From positions 16,523,631-16,587,630 of the forward strand of contig NC_080571.1 in assembly GCF_030247185.1 (NCBI RefSeq): 64,000 bases of DNA, given 5' to 3'. A program made the translations under genes and the position numbers. Positions 45,134-56,015 of this stretch are shown here, one piece after another. The notes beneath the pieces were generated by a model. It made no database searches. It had not been told where the DNA came from and saw only the letters and a program-made list of their open reading frames with translations. The DNA comes from Malaya genurostris. Its lineage: Eukaryota; Arthropoda; Insecta; Diptera; Culicidae. How positions within the stretch are numbered: the stretch's first letter is position 1; each line of letters starts with the position of its first letter.

Positions 45134-46315
45134 TGTAACCAGTGTTGGTGATTGCTGAAAATTTGACAGAAGCTGCTCGATTTTTATCTCTATTGTATAC
45201 AACATTTTCAATCCGGTAGAAGATGCTACAAGAATTCGAGTCTCTCAATGCATGAACCTCGAGAGAACTTTTCTACATTTCTTCGCTCCACTTCATACTC
45301 TGAGTATTTCATGTCCCTTAAAACAAATTTCAGTCTGATAATGATCGCCGCTGTGTGGAATTTACCAAGAGAGAATCGCAAGTTGACAATTATCACAGAA
45401 ATCGAATCGATGATTCGACTTGATGATTCTCTTACTAGGTTGCAATATTTAAAAACCCTTGTGTGGAGCATTCACATACATTTTCATAGACACAAATTAT
45501 ACAAAGGTTATATGCACATAGTTAGAATAAGCGGCAATAGTAAAATGATTCTAACGCAATTATCTACTGCCCATACAAAATCGGATCGCGAAACGAGAAT
45601 AAGCGACCGTTTGTTGCTTCAGAGAGAATCCCCACAGCAGCGTGCTAGCCGTTGATTCTCAGACGGTTCACCGAGAGAAAGTCGTTCTCGCACTGGTGTC
45701 TATTCTATGTTAAATGTACCACGCCGGTTTTTTTTGTTGTTGCGATGATTTCCGTTTCTCTTTGATGGCACTGATTCAATCGTGGAAGAGTTGCGAGTGA
45801 GCGTTCTTTGATACGATAAAAGCCATCCTTGCTTGTAACGTTTGGTTTATGAAGAGTGCAGACAAACTGTAAATCTGGAAAATGGGGCGCACTGGGGCGA
45901 TCGGACTGTACACGCCGAGTAGAGTGGAAGTTTTCCGCTGGAATTGTGACTAGGCCGTCTCCAGCCACCAGCAGGCAAAAAGGGGCTTCATCTTCCGGAA
46001 CGTTGAGAGTAATTCCTGTGCTGAGTACAGTGCAAAAAAAAAACCGTGCAGACTTCACGGTCATTCGCCGTATGGGACTTCCAGCGAGGATTCCAGCGGC
46101 TTCATAAACAGACTTCTGGTCATCAGGTGGCGAGAGAAGCATCGCAACGGCTTGAAGGTGACAAGCTTGTCTTTCGGCGTAAGGACGGATCCGCGGTTAG
46201 CGACACCAGAGCAGAGGACGAGAATGGCCGCCATGACGGGTGAGTTTGCACAAATCTATTCACTGCATGCACGTTGCCTCGTTGTCTTTAGCTCATATGA
46301 TGAGAATTAGCAACA
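45134..46315. repeat. 5' LTR (split by hAT insertion)
   Basis: About 482 bp without the insert. It shares with the 3' LTR the start TGTAACGTTTGGTTTATGAA, the block AGAGTGGAAGTTTTCCGCT...CCAGCCACCAGCAG and the end TGCACAAATCTATTC...GTTGTCTTTAGCTCATAT. The segment in between aligns poorly with the other LTR. Confidence 0.65.
45140..45831. mobile_element. hAT-like MITE inside the 5' LTR, 8-bp TSD
   Basis: Flanked by CTTGTAAC at 45132-45139 and 45832-45839. The ends CAGTGTTGG and (complement) CAAGGATGG are weak inverted repeats of the hAT type (CARNGNTGG). 692 bp, no transposase; the 135-residue frame at 45248 has no domain. Excising it restores the LTR start TGTAACGTTTGG seen in the other LTR, which confirms the boundaries. 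Confidence 0.72.
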
Positions 46316-46316
46316 A

Positions 46317-46327
46317 TGGCGCCCAAC
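46317..46327 (+). other. primer-binding site of the LTR element
   Basis: TGGCGCCCAAC, one base after the LTR end CAACA. This is a common tRNA-primer match in insect LTR retrotransposons and fixes the element's orientation as plus. Confidence 0.65.
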
Positions 46328-46798
46328 TAAAAAACCCATTTTGTTTTCGGGTTTTATGATGAAATGTTGGATTCGAACAACTTATCGAACCAACAACATA
46401 CCTTAATTACCTGTGTGGCAAATACAAATTTATTAAAGCATATATATTGCTGGTTTGGCGTTTAGATTATTGGTAAAGTTAAAATTCAGTTTATTGGCAT
46501 TAGTTTTCAAGTCGTTGTCTTACGATGGAGATATATCCCTCACATTTCAGCGAAGTAATGAGATAGATGCATTGTGTTAAACGAGCTATAAGCAGCACCT
46601 GCTCCCAGAAAAACATGTTCACAAAATACGCAAGCGGTAAAATTTCCCCTAAAAGCCTGAACAGGTGCACAAGGTTCAGTGATACAATAGTAGTCTTGTT
46701 GGTCGGAGGCGTCACCACGAAGGTCGTCAACCCAAAGGAACGCGAATCAAGGGCGCCTTTCGTGCTTCACGAAAAATTTTTGCCACTGGGTAAGGTTG

Positions 46799-47510
46799 TG
46801 TAACGTTTGGTTTATGAAAACTGAATCATAAACAATCAGTAAATTTAAATATTACGTGCATGTAGGTAGATTTAATTAAGAGTGCAGACAAAACTGTAAA
46901 TCAGAAAAATTGGGCGCACTGGTTCACTCTGACACGAGGCTAACATGACTGTCAGAGTGAGAGAGTTCTGGAGTAGTCAGTTTCCGCCGGCCAGCGTGTT
47001 CGGACAGTACACGCCGAGCAGAGTGGAAGTTTTCCGCTTGAATTGTGACTAGGCCGTCTCCAGCCACCAGCAGTGAGCCATCACGGGATCCCTCTGGAAG
47101 ACATTGCGCATGAAAACGAAGCAAGTGCCACAGGAGTGGTCGTCTCTGTCCGTTGCACAACTGCATTGGCCGAATCCATGGTTATTTCGCCCCTGTGGTG
47201 CCGTCTATTAACGAGATATCCCGTACTGTTACCGTGCAAAGGTGGAGCCTCGTGAGTCAACTCGACATCACCATTTGGAGCTCTCTTCGGTAGTTTGGTG
47301 GCGTTTCCTGCAAGGCATGAAATTGGTTAAGGGCACGCCGTGGTGCTAACGTCACCCGCTTAGGCTGCAGCGTGGATTCTAATGGCGGCGGAAGAGTACA
47401 TGACGAGAAGGACACCACTACGGGTAAGTCTGCACAAATCTATTCGCTGCATGCACGATTGCCTCGTTGTCTTTAGCTCATATGTGAGAATAAGCAACAA
47501 ATTAGCAACA
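46799..47510. repeat. 3' LTR
   Basis: 712 bp from TGTAACG to CAACA, followed by the target duplication GCCT. About 230 bp longer than the 5' LTR by several inserts. Confidence 0.65.
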
Positions 47511-48449
47511 GCCTTTATATAAGAAGCACCATCCACTGTTTCGGCCGGATTTAGCGTCGGCTCACTATGTCAAAACCACTCTCAATTGGCTTGCGGAAAA
47601 GGGTATAAATTTCTTTGAGAAAAATATCAATCCACCAAATTGCCCTCAGCTTCGACCCATCGAACGTTACTGGGCAATCGTGAAGAGGATCTCCCAAAAG
47701 ACTGGTAAGACAGCTGGGAACATGCAGGAGTTCAGAAAAATTTGGGCTCTAGCGTCCAAAAAATGCGAACTTGATGACGAGCGTTCAGGGTTTGGATGAA
47801 TGAAGCAGTAACGATGAGTATACATGCTTCACGGCGTATGACATTCATGATTATATCTACTTTATGAACCATGTCACTTTTGAGAAAGCGTGAGCCTTGT
47901 TGCTTTATTGGAATGGCTGTCCATGCACGAGAATGGAAGAGAGCAAACAATATTCACCCATACTACTGTTTCTTCTTCTCTCGGTAAGAAGCTAAAAAGT
48001 GATGAAGATTATATATTCAGTTTTCCCTAACAGACTGATGACTGGCTCTTAACTGTCGCATGTTTCTTCGAGGTTCGAACGCGATTCACATTTGTTTATA
48101 CAGAATTCATTTTGTGTGCACTGCCACTGCTAGAGCGTCTATTAGAATAAAGGTTTTGCTGTAATGAGGTCATGTGTGTTTTCACAGCTCTTACAGCTCA
48201 TAGCAATATACAAAGAAAATTCAATAAAACAAATGTTCAATGCGCAATACCGATTAAAAGACTTATTTTTTATCCTACTGGTTGATTAACTATCATGCAC
48301 TATTTCGATTAAACCCAATTAAACGTTATTCAGCAGGAATTTGATTTACAGAAGTAACAAGAGTGCAGGAGCTAGTTTCTTTCTAGCAGTTAGCAAACGA
48401 GACGATGTCCAGCCAGCGACTGGCACCATTAGAGATGACTAAAACAAGA

Positions 48450-48520
48450 TTCAGAGTGGCGAAATGGTAGCGCGTATGCACGGAATGCATAAGAACGCAG
48501 GTTCGAGTCCTGTCTCTGAG
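48450..48520 (+). repeat. well-folded tRNA-like sequence, probable SINE head
   Basis: Folds as a tRNA: acceptor TTCAGAG/CTCTGAG (one wobble), anticodon stem TATGC/GCATA, T-arm GCAGG/CCTGT with loop TTCGAGT. The anticodon position reads GGA (Ser type), but base 33 is C instead of the near-invariant T and the D-arm is weak. A TTTTT terminator lies at 48526. It sits inside the DD37E element, so I favour a tRNA-derived repeat over a host tRNA gene. Confidence 0.55.
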
Positions 48521-48692
48521 CGTATCTTTTTCCAATAAATCATCTTTTCTGTTAGTTTTTCATTCATTTGGCTTCTTCAATATATGTTTCCGCTCAGTCA
48601 TTGCAAAACTGAAGAAAAATTTGTGGATAGCTTATTTTCGATACACTCCTTATGTTTTCATCGTAAGATACTGATCAAATTTAGTAAAACTG

Positions 48693-49545
48693 TCAGGTGT
48701 ACAACTTTGCTTCCGCCATAGATACATAGATGATAATGCCTTTAAAGTGAGTGTGTGCTGTGCCTAACGAATTGTCATCGCCGTTTCAGTGACAGTTGTT
48801 CTTGTTTTCGTATTATTCACGCTTGAAAATGTCTGTTTATGTGCCCAATTCTCGCCATTTGTGGGAAGTTTTACTTTTCTGTTACAATTCGCAAAAAAAT
48901 GCAGCTGAAGCGCATCGAATGCTCTCAGAAACTTACGGTGATGCTGCTCTGATTAAAAGAACTTGTCGGGAGTGGTTTCAACGTTTTAAAAATGGTGATT
49001 TCGATGTCGAAGACAAACATGGTGGTGGAAGAGAAGAAACCTTCAAAGATGAACAACTAGAAGCATTGCTTGATGAAGAGCTCTTAAAACCGGGTGAAAC
49101 CATCACAGGAGATTGCTAAAAGAAAAGCGGCCACAATATCAAGAGCGATATGGCAAAGTCATCCTCCAACACGACAATGCTCGGCCTCACATCGCAAAAG
49201 TGGTCAAAAAGTACCTGGAAACGCTGAAATGGGAAGTCTTGCCCCACACGCCGTATTCCCCAGATGTCGCCCCTTCTGACTTCCACTTATTCCGTTCGAT
49301 GGCACAAGGCCTGACAGATCAACATTTTCAATCCTTCGAAGAGTTGGAAAAATGGATTGCTTCATGGATAGCGTCAAAATAGGACTTCTTTTTTCGGGCT
49401 GGGATCCGAAAATTGCAGGAAAGATGGGAGAAAGTTTTGGTTAGCGATGGACAATACTTTGAATAATACATCTGTAAGCACTTTTTCGCAATAAAGCTTC
49501 TAATTTTGGAAAAAAAAAACGGTGGAAGCAAAGTTGTACACCTGA
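48693..49545 (+). mobile_element. second internally deleted mariner element
   Basis: Inverted ends TCAGGTGTACAACTTTGCTT at both sides. TA follows the right end (49546-49547); the left flank is TG, probably a mutated TA. 853 bp against about 1.3 kb for intact mariners. Not closely similar to the mariner at 19590: the transposase sequence and ends belong to another subfamily. Confidence 0.85.
48829..49463 (+). pseudogene. broken mariner transposase, second subfamily
   Basis: From ATG 48829 the N-terminal helix-turn-helix region reads AAEAHRMLSETYGDAALIKR and continues to LEALLDE, then jumps directly to ELLKPGETITGD. An internal deletion has removed the block with the first catalytic Asp, apparently across the short match GATGAAGAGC. 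A frameshift and stop follow at 49117. The C-terminal part (49113-49382) keeps LQHDNARPH and SPDVAPSDFHLF, with 34 residues between the catalytic Asp residues, then a stop at 49382 before the last block (SDGQYFE at about 49463). Confidence 0.8.
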
Positions 49546-49547
49546 TA

Positions 49548-49890
49548 GAAAAATTAGCAAACATATCGAAGATAGCGAAAATAACAAAAATTGCGGAATA
49601 ATAAAGGAAAATAGAAAAAATTGCTGAAATAGCAAAACTTTAAATGAAAGTATCAAGAAGAGAAAATATTGCAGAAGTAGCAAAAATGGCAAAAACTGGG
49701 CAAATAGCGGGAATTGCAAAAATAGCCAAAATTGCAAAATACCAAGTATATCAGAAATGTGACTCAAGTGGTCCAAGTGACCCAAATGACCCAAATGACC
49801 CAAGTGACCCAAATGACCCAAGTGACCCAAGTGACCCAAGTGGCCCAAGTAACCCATGTGTCCCTGGTGACCCCCCTCCTGAAATTTAAT
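49548..49890. repeat. A-rich GCAAAAATAGC array followed by a 9-bp minisatellite
   Basis: 49548-49745 holds loose AGCAAAAATTGC units, the complement of the T-rich array at 39.1-41.5 kb. From about 49764 to 49868 the 9-bp unit GTGACCCAA/ATGACCCAA repeats about eleven times. The Pro-Ser-Asp and Gly-His-Leu frames are repeat translations. Confidence 0.75.
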
Positions 49891-50289
49891 GAACATTGAG
49901 CAGCCGATGTGTTTTGTTAAGTATAAAACTGAAAGTTATAACTCAAAAGTAATGAGGTGACGGGATGAGATGGAAATAGGAGCTCAGAAGAAATAGGGAG
50001 CCGTTACCCTAACTATTAAAGATTGTAGCATGTTCGAAAGTTGTTGTGTAGTAAAGTCTCTTCTTTTGACAGGAACGTGATCCACATGTAACATTTACTA
50101 CCGATATTCAAGCTTGCTACGCTTTATTCGTACGGCCCATTCTCCCAAGTGATACGTTCCCCTAACTGTCCGAAGATTTGTGCTTTTAGCTTAATTCTGT
50201 ATACAACGTTCTGGCGAAGAGGTTGTGCTTCGTGAATATTGGCCGGCTCTGTGCAGCCTTCGAAATATTAACCCGTGTAAACTGTTTTT
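49891..50289. other. unassigned DNA
   Basis: No recognisable feature. Confidence 0.35.
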
Positions 50290-50480
50290 TTCTTCTTCTA
50301 AAAGTCCTTCTCTTCAGTTGAAGTCACTGGTTGTTTGTCTTGTAGGGTTTACCGTAGTGAGCAGGTTGTTCACATATAATTAGCTGATTCTCGTAAGTTA
50401 CCAGCGATTTACAAGGACACCTCGTGTCTTGATCAAAAGCTACGCAGGAAGTAATAGCCTACGCAGCACAAGTATGCTAC
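50290..50480 (-). pseudogene. decayed gag-like ORF1 fragment
   Basis: The minus strand reads KAITSYVAFDQDTRCPCKSL and then LVTYENQL, matching the stretch around residues 68-96 of the ORF1 relic at 36400-36876, with the zinc-knuckle Cys/His partly lost. Stops and indels surround it. Confidence 0.5.
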
Positions 50481-52465
50481 TCATTAGTACGTTAGTGTGC
50501 GTTGTTGGGAACCGGAACAAATGTTAGCGCATAAATTTCACGTTTAAATTGGATATACACGGAGCTATATGTTTTGTACAGCTGTACTTTTAGTCAATCT
50601 TTACGTTGAGTATTCTTTCAATTACATTAGTTATAGGTCTAATTTTACAACGCCTAAAATCAAAGCAGATTGACAAGGTCTTTGCCCATTTCGGTAGCGT
50701 CTTTTTGTTTACTAAACCGTATTGTCTTCGTTTCTGTCGTCTTGAAATACGAGTTCAAACCTGATGGCCTGATGAAGGTTCACAAAGCTTGATGAACGCC
50801 GAAATCGAATCGAGAACAAAAATTCATAACAACTACGAAACCAAAATTTTCATCGATAGAACATCATATTCTCACAGTCAAATCGTAATTTAATGCCTTA
50901 ATTGATTGGTTGGATCATCAGGTGCGGTGGCCACACGTGGGTTAACACTATTTAGTTTGAAAATAGAAACCTGATCATCATAATTCACAATCTTTATTAG
51001 CTGCCATTAGGTTCGGTATCTAATCATGATTTGCATCGAAATGACGTTATTTGCATGCGTTTTTTTTTGTCAAAGAAGCCTATTCCAATTTGGCTGTCTC
51101 GGAGAGCCCGGGGTGAGAATGTTTTCGCTTTGGCGGTGTTGAAGATTTGGTTCCGAGAGTGCCTTCGTCTCACATTAGAAGCAATTAGCAGCAGACAGTA
51201 TATAGTCAGTTTTGTCAGCATTCTTGCGTGTTCACCTGCGACATGTTTTTTGTATGTAAATTGAATCCGATTGTACGGCGTAGGAGATAGCAGACAGTCA
51301 CAGTTCGACTGTGACCAGTTCTAGGTAATCCTTCCAATTAGCTTGCGGTAACAAGTTTGCCACCGGTTCGTCCCCATTTCTGCTTCCGTAATTGGTCACA
51401 ATCTGTTTGACTGTCACTCTGCGGTAATGCGGGATCAAACTGAAAATCCAATTCCCCAAATCGATTCGGTTCGGAATTTCTCCCAGCCCAGAGTCCCAGC
51501 CAGAATCGTACTGTCGAACGAACTTCCCACCGGTAGAACAGAACGGGCTTTATCAAATCGAGTTCGACAGCGGACATTTGCATTTGTTCGCTGTTGCCAC
51601 AGTTCGGTCCACAGGAACCACAGGAATCCGGAGAGGCCTATTCGTTGCGATACCGTTATCACTTCAACCTGCGGGTTGTGCGATGTGAACTTGGTCGTAG
51701 CACAGTTGGGAACGTTTTGTCGGAGCAGACACAGATTATTTGCTCGTTTAAAACCGGGTTCATTCACAAATTGTTTTTGGCAGAAATCGTTATGCGATAA
51801 GCACAATTCCGATTGATTCCAGTTTGTGAAACCACCGTGGCCGTGATTATTTTGCTTTTCACGCTTCGACTGCCAGCACGACCGGGAAGCGTTAGGCAAT
51901 GGAACTCGGTAGAATTTTTTGTCGGGCGCACAATGCGCAAAGCCGATTTAGCTTAGCCAGAGCTTCTATCTGTTGTGTAGCCACGCGTTATTGGTTCTAA
52001 TATGTTCAAAATAGAACAAGCATCTCATCCAAATGCAGCGGTAAGTCTTTGTTTCATGAAACCGAGTTGTTCGGAAGTTTTTTTTTAAGCCAGACATTTC
52101 ATTAAATTTATGGTTTTACTTTTTACTTTACTCGCTACTCCGTTTTTGATCAAAACCAATTAAGCTTGCAAAATGTTTTTCTGAAACAACTTGCTCGGGA
52201 ATAGCACGTAATTTCACATTGTGAAAACTGCATGCTGATCAATACCGACGCCGGCCACGTTCGAATGCAGATCTTCTTGGGAAGGAAGGTTGTTTTTTTA
52301 ATATCGTTTATTAATACCCGGCTTTAACCTAATTTCGGTCGTTCGCTGGTTAAGAATGGTTAGTTTAATGCATGTTGCTACTAGAAATCGGGGAATCCTC
52401 TGCATTTCCACATGCATCACAGGAAGGGGTTGTTTGTTAGTAAATTTTCGAATAATATTATCATG
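50481..52465. other. unassigned DNA, partly GC-richer (51340-51900)
   Basis: Frames of up to 154 residues overlap on both strands at 51338-51899. Both strands open together and no domain is visible, so I call no gene. None of the window's repeat families is seen, so it may be unique host sequence. Confidence 0.3.
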
Positions 52466-54560
52466 TGTGTTGTTCTTTGGAACACGGCAAGACGAATGAG
52501 GAATCGTAACGTAGGAAATGAGAGTGAGGAATACTCGAACCGATGGATATTTTATTTTGCGAGGAAAATTTGTTCAGATTCTGTTTCTACGCATAGCATT
52601 ATTAGGCAGTCTTCTCCAAATAATGGTTCCATTGATAGCCCCTTTTCATTGATGGAATTTCCATAGCACTCATGTCTTGTAACAATAACGCTCCTGGGTT
52701 AGACAGAATTAAATTCAACCGACCTTGCAAAAAGACGTTTGTTGGAATTGTTCAACAAGTTTCTTAAGTAAAATATTGTTCCACCTGACTGGAGGCAAGT
52801 GAAAGTTATCGCCATTCAAAAGCCGGGGAAACAAGCTTCCAATTACAACTCATATAGACCCATTGCGATGTTGTCCCGCATCAGAAAATTGCTCGAAAAA
52901 ATTAACACTTGGGTCGAGACGAACGGTTTGTTGTCAGATACTCAGTTTGGCTTCCGTAGAAATAAAGGGACGAATGATTGTTTCGCATTACTTTCGGCTG
53001 ACATCCAAATTTCCTTCGCTCAAAAACAGCAAATGGCATCTGTATTTTTAGACATTAAAGGGGCATTTGATTCAGTTTCCATTGATGTTCTTTCAGACAA
53101 GCTCCACCAACATCCAGCCATTATAAATAATTATTTGCACAAACTTTTGTCAGGGAAGCGCATGCATGATTTGGTAACATTCTGATTTAGCTACATGGGT
53201 CTCCCGCAAGGGTCATGCCATTGACAGCTGTCTAGTAACCCCATGCAAACTAAGACAATTGGCAAACAAAATGCCAACAAAGAGTAAATTTTCTTCGAAC
53301 AATAACAGGATCTTGGGGGGCGGGGGTGCTCATCCGGAAGATCTAGTAAAAGAGTATCAGACAACGATACTTTCAGTGATGGAATATGGATAGCAAACGC
53401 AAGCTCTCATGTTATCAAACTTGAGCGAATTCACTATCGTTGCACTTTCGAATTACTCTAGGCTGCATGCATTCGACACATACAACGTGTCTTGAAGTTC
53501 TGGCGGGAGTATTTCCATTGAAAGATCGCTTTAGGGAGCTTTCATTACGACTGCTAATAAGATGTGAGGTACTGAATCCCCTGGTTATTAATAACTTCGA
53601 AAGGCTAGTTGAGCTTCAATATCAAACAAGATTCATGACAGTATATTTTAACCATATGTGATAGGAAATCGACCCTTCAAGATATATTCTTATCCGTGAC
53701 AGCCTCCTAAATGTCCCTGACTCATCTTTATTTTTCGACACATCCGTGCAGCGCGAAGTGCGTGGAATCCCGGAACACCTACGCTCGATGGAAATCACAA
53801 ACATATTTACAAGTAAGTTCAGGCATATTGACTCTGAGAAAATATTTTACACGGACTGATCACGAATTGATGAGGCTACTGGGTTTGGTATATTCAACAA
53901 TAATGTTTCGGCTTCATTTAGGCTTCAAGAACCTGCATCTGTTTGTATAGCAGAGTTAGCAGCAGTTCATTATAGTTTGAGTGTAATCGTCACATTATCT
54001 CCAAACCATTATTTTCTCTTTACAAATAGTCTGAGTGCAATTGAATAATAATTATTAAATCACAATAGTTTGGGTCCCGGCTCATTGCTCCATTACATGC
54101 AATGAAAGAGCAGATATTTTAGCCAAACGTGGTGCTATTGAGGGTGAAATTTATGAAAGACCGATTGCTTTCAACGAATTCTATAGCGCGTCTCGCCAAA
54201 GAACACTTGCCAGCTGGCAAGCTTCTTGGGATAAAGATGATCTGGGTCGATGGATGACTCAATTATTCCTAAAATATCGACAAAGGCATGGTTCAGGGGA
54301 CTGGATGTGAATAGAGATTTCATTCGTGTGATGTCCAGACTCATGTCCAATCACTACACGTTAGACGCACATCTCCTTCGAATTGGGCTCTCCGAGACTA
54401 ATCATTGTGCTTGTGGAGAAGGTTATCGGGTTATTGATCATGTCGTTTGGACATGCGTATCGTGATGTCTCAAACTCAACTAGTAAAACTAGTGACCTTC
54501 CTTACATGAAACTTCTTTATCATTTCATTAAGTCCATTGGAGTTCCAATTTAAATTTTAT
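52466..54560 (+). pseudogene. decayed, 5'-truncated I-clade ORF2 copy
   Basis: Matches the ORF2 of the element at 28714-32394 from about residue 366 (WNTARRMRNRNVGNESEEYS) through the reverse transcriptase (VASVFLDIKGAFDSVS-like stretch near 53040; GLPQGSC near 53200) and RNase H to the C-terminal Cys/His region (CACGEGY near 54410). A gap near 53220-53300 removes the LADD active-site block, and the piece after it is shortened. Many stops and frameshifts. No 5' part, as expected for incomplete reverse transcription. Clearly older than the full-length copy. Confidence 0.85.
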
Positions 54561-55921
54561 TTTATGTTAGACTCTTTTCTCTTCCATGAGTTCAATCAAT
54601 AGCCAGCTATCTTCTATTGAATAAAAGTGATGAGCTGATACAAACAAACCTAAATAGTTATAAGATCATGTACAAAATAAATGTATTTTATTTAATGTAA
54701 TTTATAATACCAAATCGGTTGATAAAAACAGTGTTTAAATTAACTAATGAATAGCAACATACTAATTTAATATTCGAAATGTATTAGGTTTAAAGTACTA
54801 TGTATTGTGGATGCCACGGTGAAGAAAAACTTATGTATATTGCCTATGAAATAAGCGTATTTATGGAAAAAAATTATCATGTGTTTATTGCTCTGGGTAG
54901 CCGGCTACCTGGAATACGTTGCAATATTATCGCGTTTTGTATTAATATGTGCTTCCTACTAAAATACGAGATTTCTTCCGAAACTTCTAAAACTCCGGAA
55001 GGGCTGTCACTATCAGTTCATTGTATTCTGGTTTTTTTTTCAATAGGCAACCGTAATACTGCAAAATATCACTCGATTATCATCAATCGAACAACAACGC
55101 CTTGCGCGATCCGATGTGATGTCGATATCTACTTTCTTATCAAAATAAAATACCAAATGGATCCCTCTCGCAGTTTGAACTATATTTACATACGTCCTAG
55201 TAAAGCACGGTCGCAAGAAATACCTGCACGGTTATAAACTTCACGCGCGCGTCTAAAACTTAGCGTTAACCCGAAGAAAAATATATCCATTGATCAAACG
55301 TTCCCCGAATAATCGACGGAGTTTAATGTAGCCAAACTTTAAGTAAAAAGTAATATAATAAGACATTGTAAATAAGAAATATGTGAAATATCTCTAAGGA
55401 ACGATCTGACCAGTATCCTGTTTCTCCTATTCTCATTGCTGTAAACAACACGAGATGACACACCACTATTGAAGAAAATAATACAATTACTCGCGGATGG
55501 GTTTGCTGCAGACAAATTTTAGATTTTCTGTTTGAATCACACGATTGACTTGTAAGTTATCACACATTCCATATAAATCTGATAACACCAACAATGATAT
55601 GCAGATGGCGCTTCGATCGGTTGACATAGTTTAAATTTGGGTGGTAAATTTGCAGTATCCGTTGCTTGAACATTTTTTAGTTTCACGAATCAGCATTATT
55701 CACACACAGCCACAGTTGCACTATCACTGAAAATAATTTTTCGGACCAATTACTTTACTATAAGTTATTTGATACACATTGAAATTTAAGACATTTTAAG
55801 AGCAACACTTATGTATCGCATCGTGATGCCAACTCTATCTGAAATGCCGGAATCTGGTGTCATTTCGACAAAAAAAATTTGCGTCAGCTCCCTAGAATTT
55901 ACCATTTTTTAATATTTTTAC

Positions 55922-55925
<4 letters not shown>
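54561..55925. other. unassigned AT-rich DNA
   Basis: A 145-residue frame at 54800-55237 (ATG start) lies here. It has no recognisable domain and AT-driven composition. I treat it as chance. Confidence 0.35.

Positions 55926-56012
<87 letters not shown>
55926..56012. repeat. (TA)n microsatellite
   Basis: About 43 uninterrupted TA repeats. Length is likely polymorphic and may be affected by assembly. Confidence 0.95.

Positions 56013-56015
<3 letters not shown>

Larger units (their letters stand above)
45134..47510. mobile_element. non-autonomous LTR retrotransposon (TRIM-like), 4-bp TSD
   Basis: Starts TGTAAC and ends CAACA, inside the duplicated GCCT (45130-45133 and 47511-47514). The 5' LTR (45134-46315) contains a hAT insertion. 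The 3' LTR is 46799-47510. A primer-binding-site sequence TGGCGCCCAAC follows the 5' LTR with one spacer base (46317-46327). The internal region is only about 480 bp with no gag or pol, so this is a terminal-repeat-in-miniature type. The polypurine tract before 46799 is weak. Frames in the LTRs (for example the minus frame at 45705-46142) are not retroviral genes. Confidence 0.7.
44302..47800 (+). pseudogene. broken DD37E transposase
   Basis: Pieces in order: N-terminal helix-turn-helix (SRIEKVLDTWLSDKRITLRK, about 44320-44445); a second DNA-binding part (MSIRDLAKKAGTSVGMIQRI, about 44698) reading to a stop near 44831; a frameshift into the first catalytic block (VLMDDETYVK, about 44882) running to LQKRLLP at 45132. 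The LTR element interrupts here. It resumes with KKHHPLFRPDLASAHY (second Asp near 47550) and RPIERYW (Glu near 47660). The gap from Asp to Glu is 37 residues. Removing the LTR insert and one GCCT joins the halves in frame. Stops and frameshifts still make it inactive. Confidence 0.8.
44162..48650 (+). mobile_element. Tc1/mariner DD37E element, host of nested insertions
   Basis: The two ends carry the same 29-bp inverted repeat without mismatch (44162-44190 and 48622-48650, starting AGGAGTGTATCGAAAATAAG), flanked by TA (44160-44161 and 48651-48652). The transposase is spread over 44300-45133 and 47515-47800. A 2.4-kb LTR insertion at 45134 separates the halves, and a hairpin sits at 44471-44595. 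The 3' part (47800-48600) contains repeat module and tRNA-like DNA. Intact ends with a wrecked interior: it could be mobilised only in trans. Confidence 0.85.

Noticed and set aside
45705..46142. 145-residue minus frame with a sequence similar to one at 46924-47166
   Set aside because: The similarity is explained by the two LTR copies. The frame runs antisense to the element and has no gag or pol motif.
45840..47510. LTR element starting at 45834 rather than 45134
   Set aside because: The flanks there (TTGCT against GCCTT) do not form a duplication, while the 45134 start gives matching GCCT copies, restores the DD37E frame, and leaves a clean 8-bp duplication for the hAT insert.
51435..51899. 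154-residue minus frame overlapping a 129-residue plus frame
   Set aside because: Both strands are open over the same bases and neither shows a domain. GC-richer DNA alone explains the openness.
54800..55237. 145-residue ATG-started frame
   Set aside because: AT-driven composition, no domain, no splice or promoter context that supports it.
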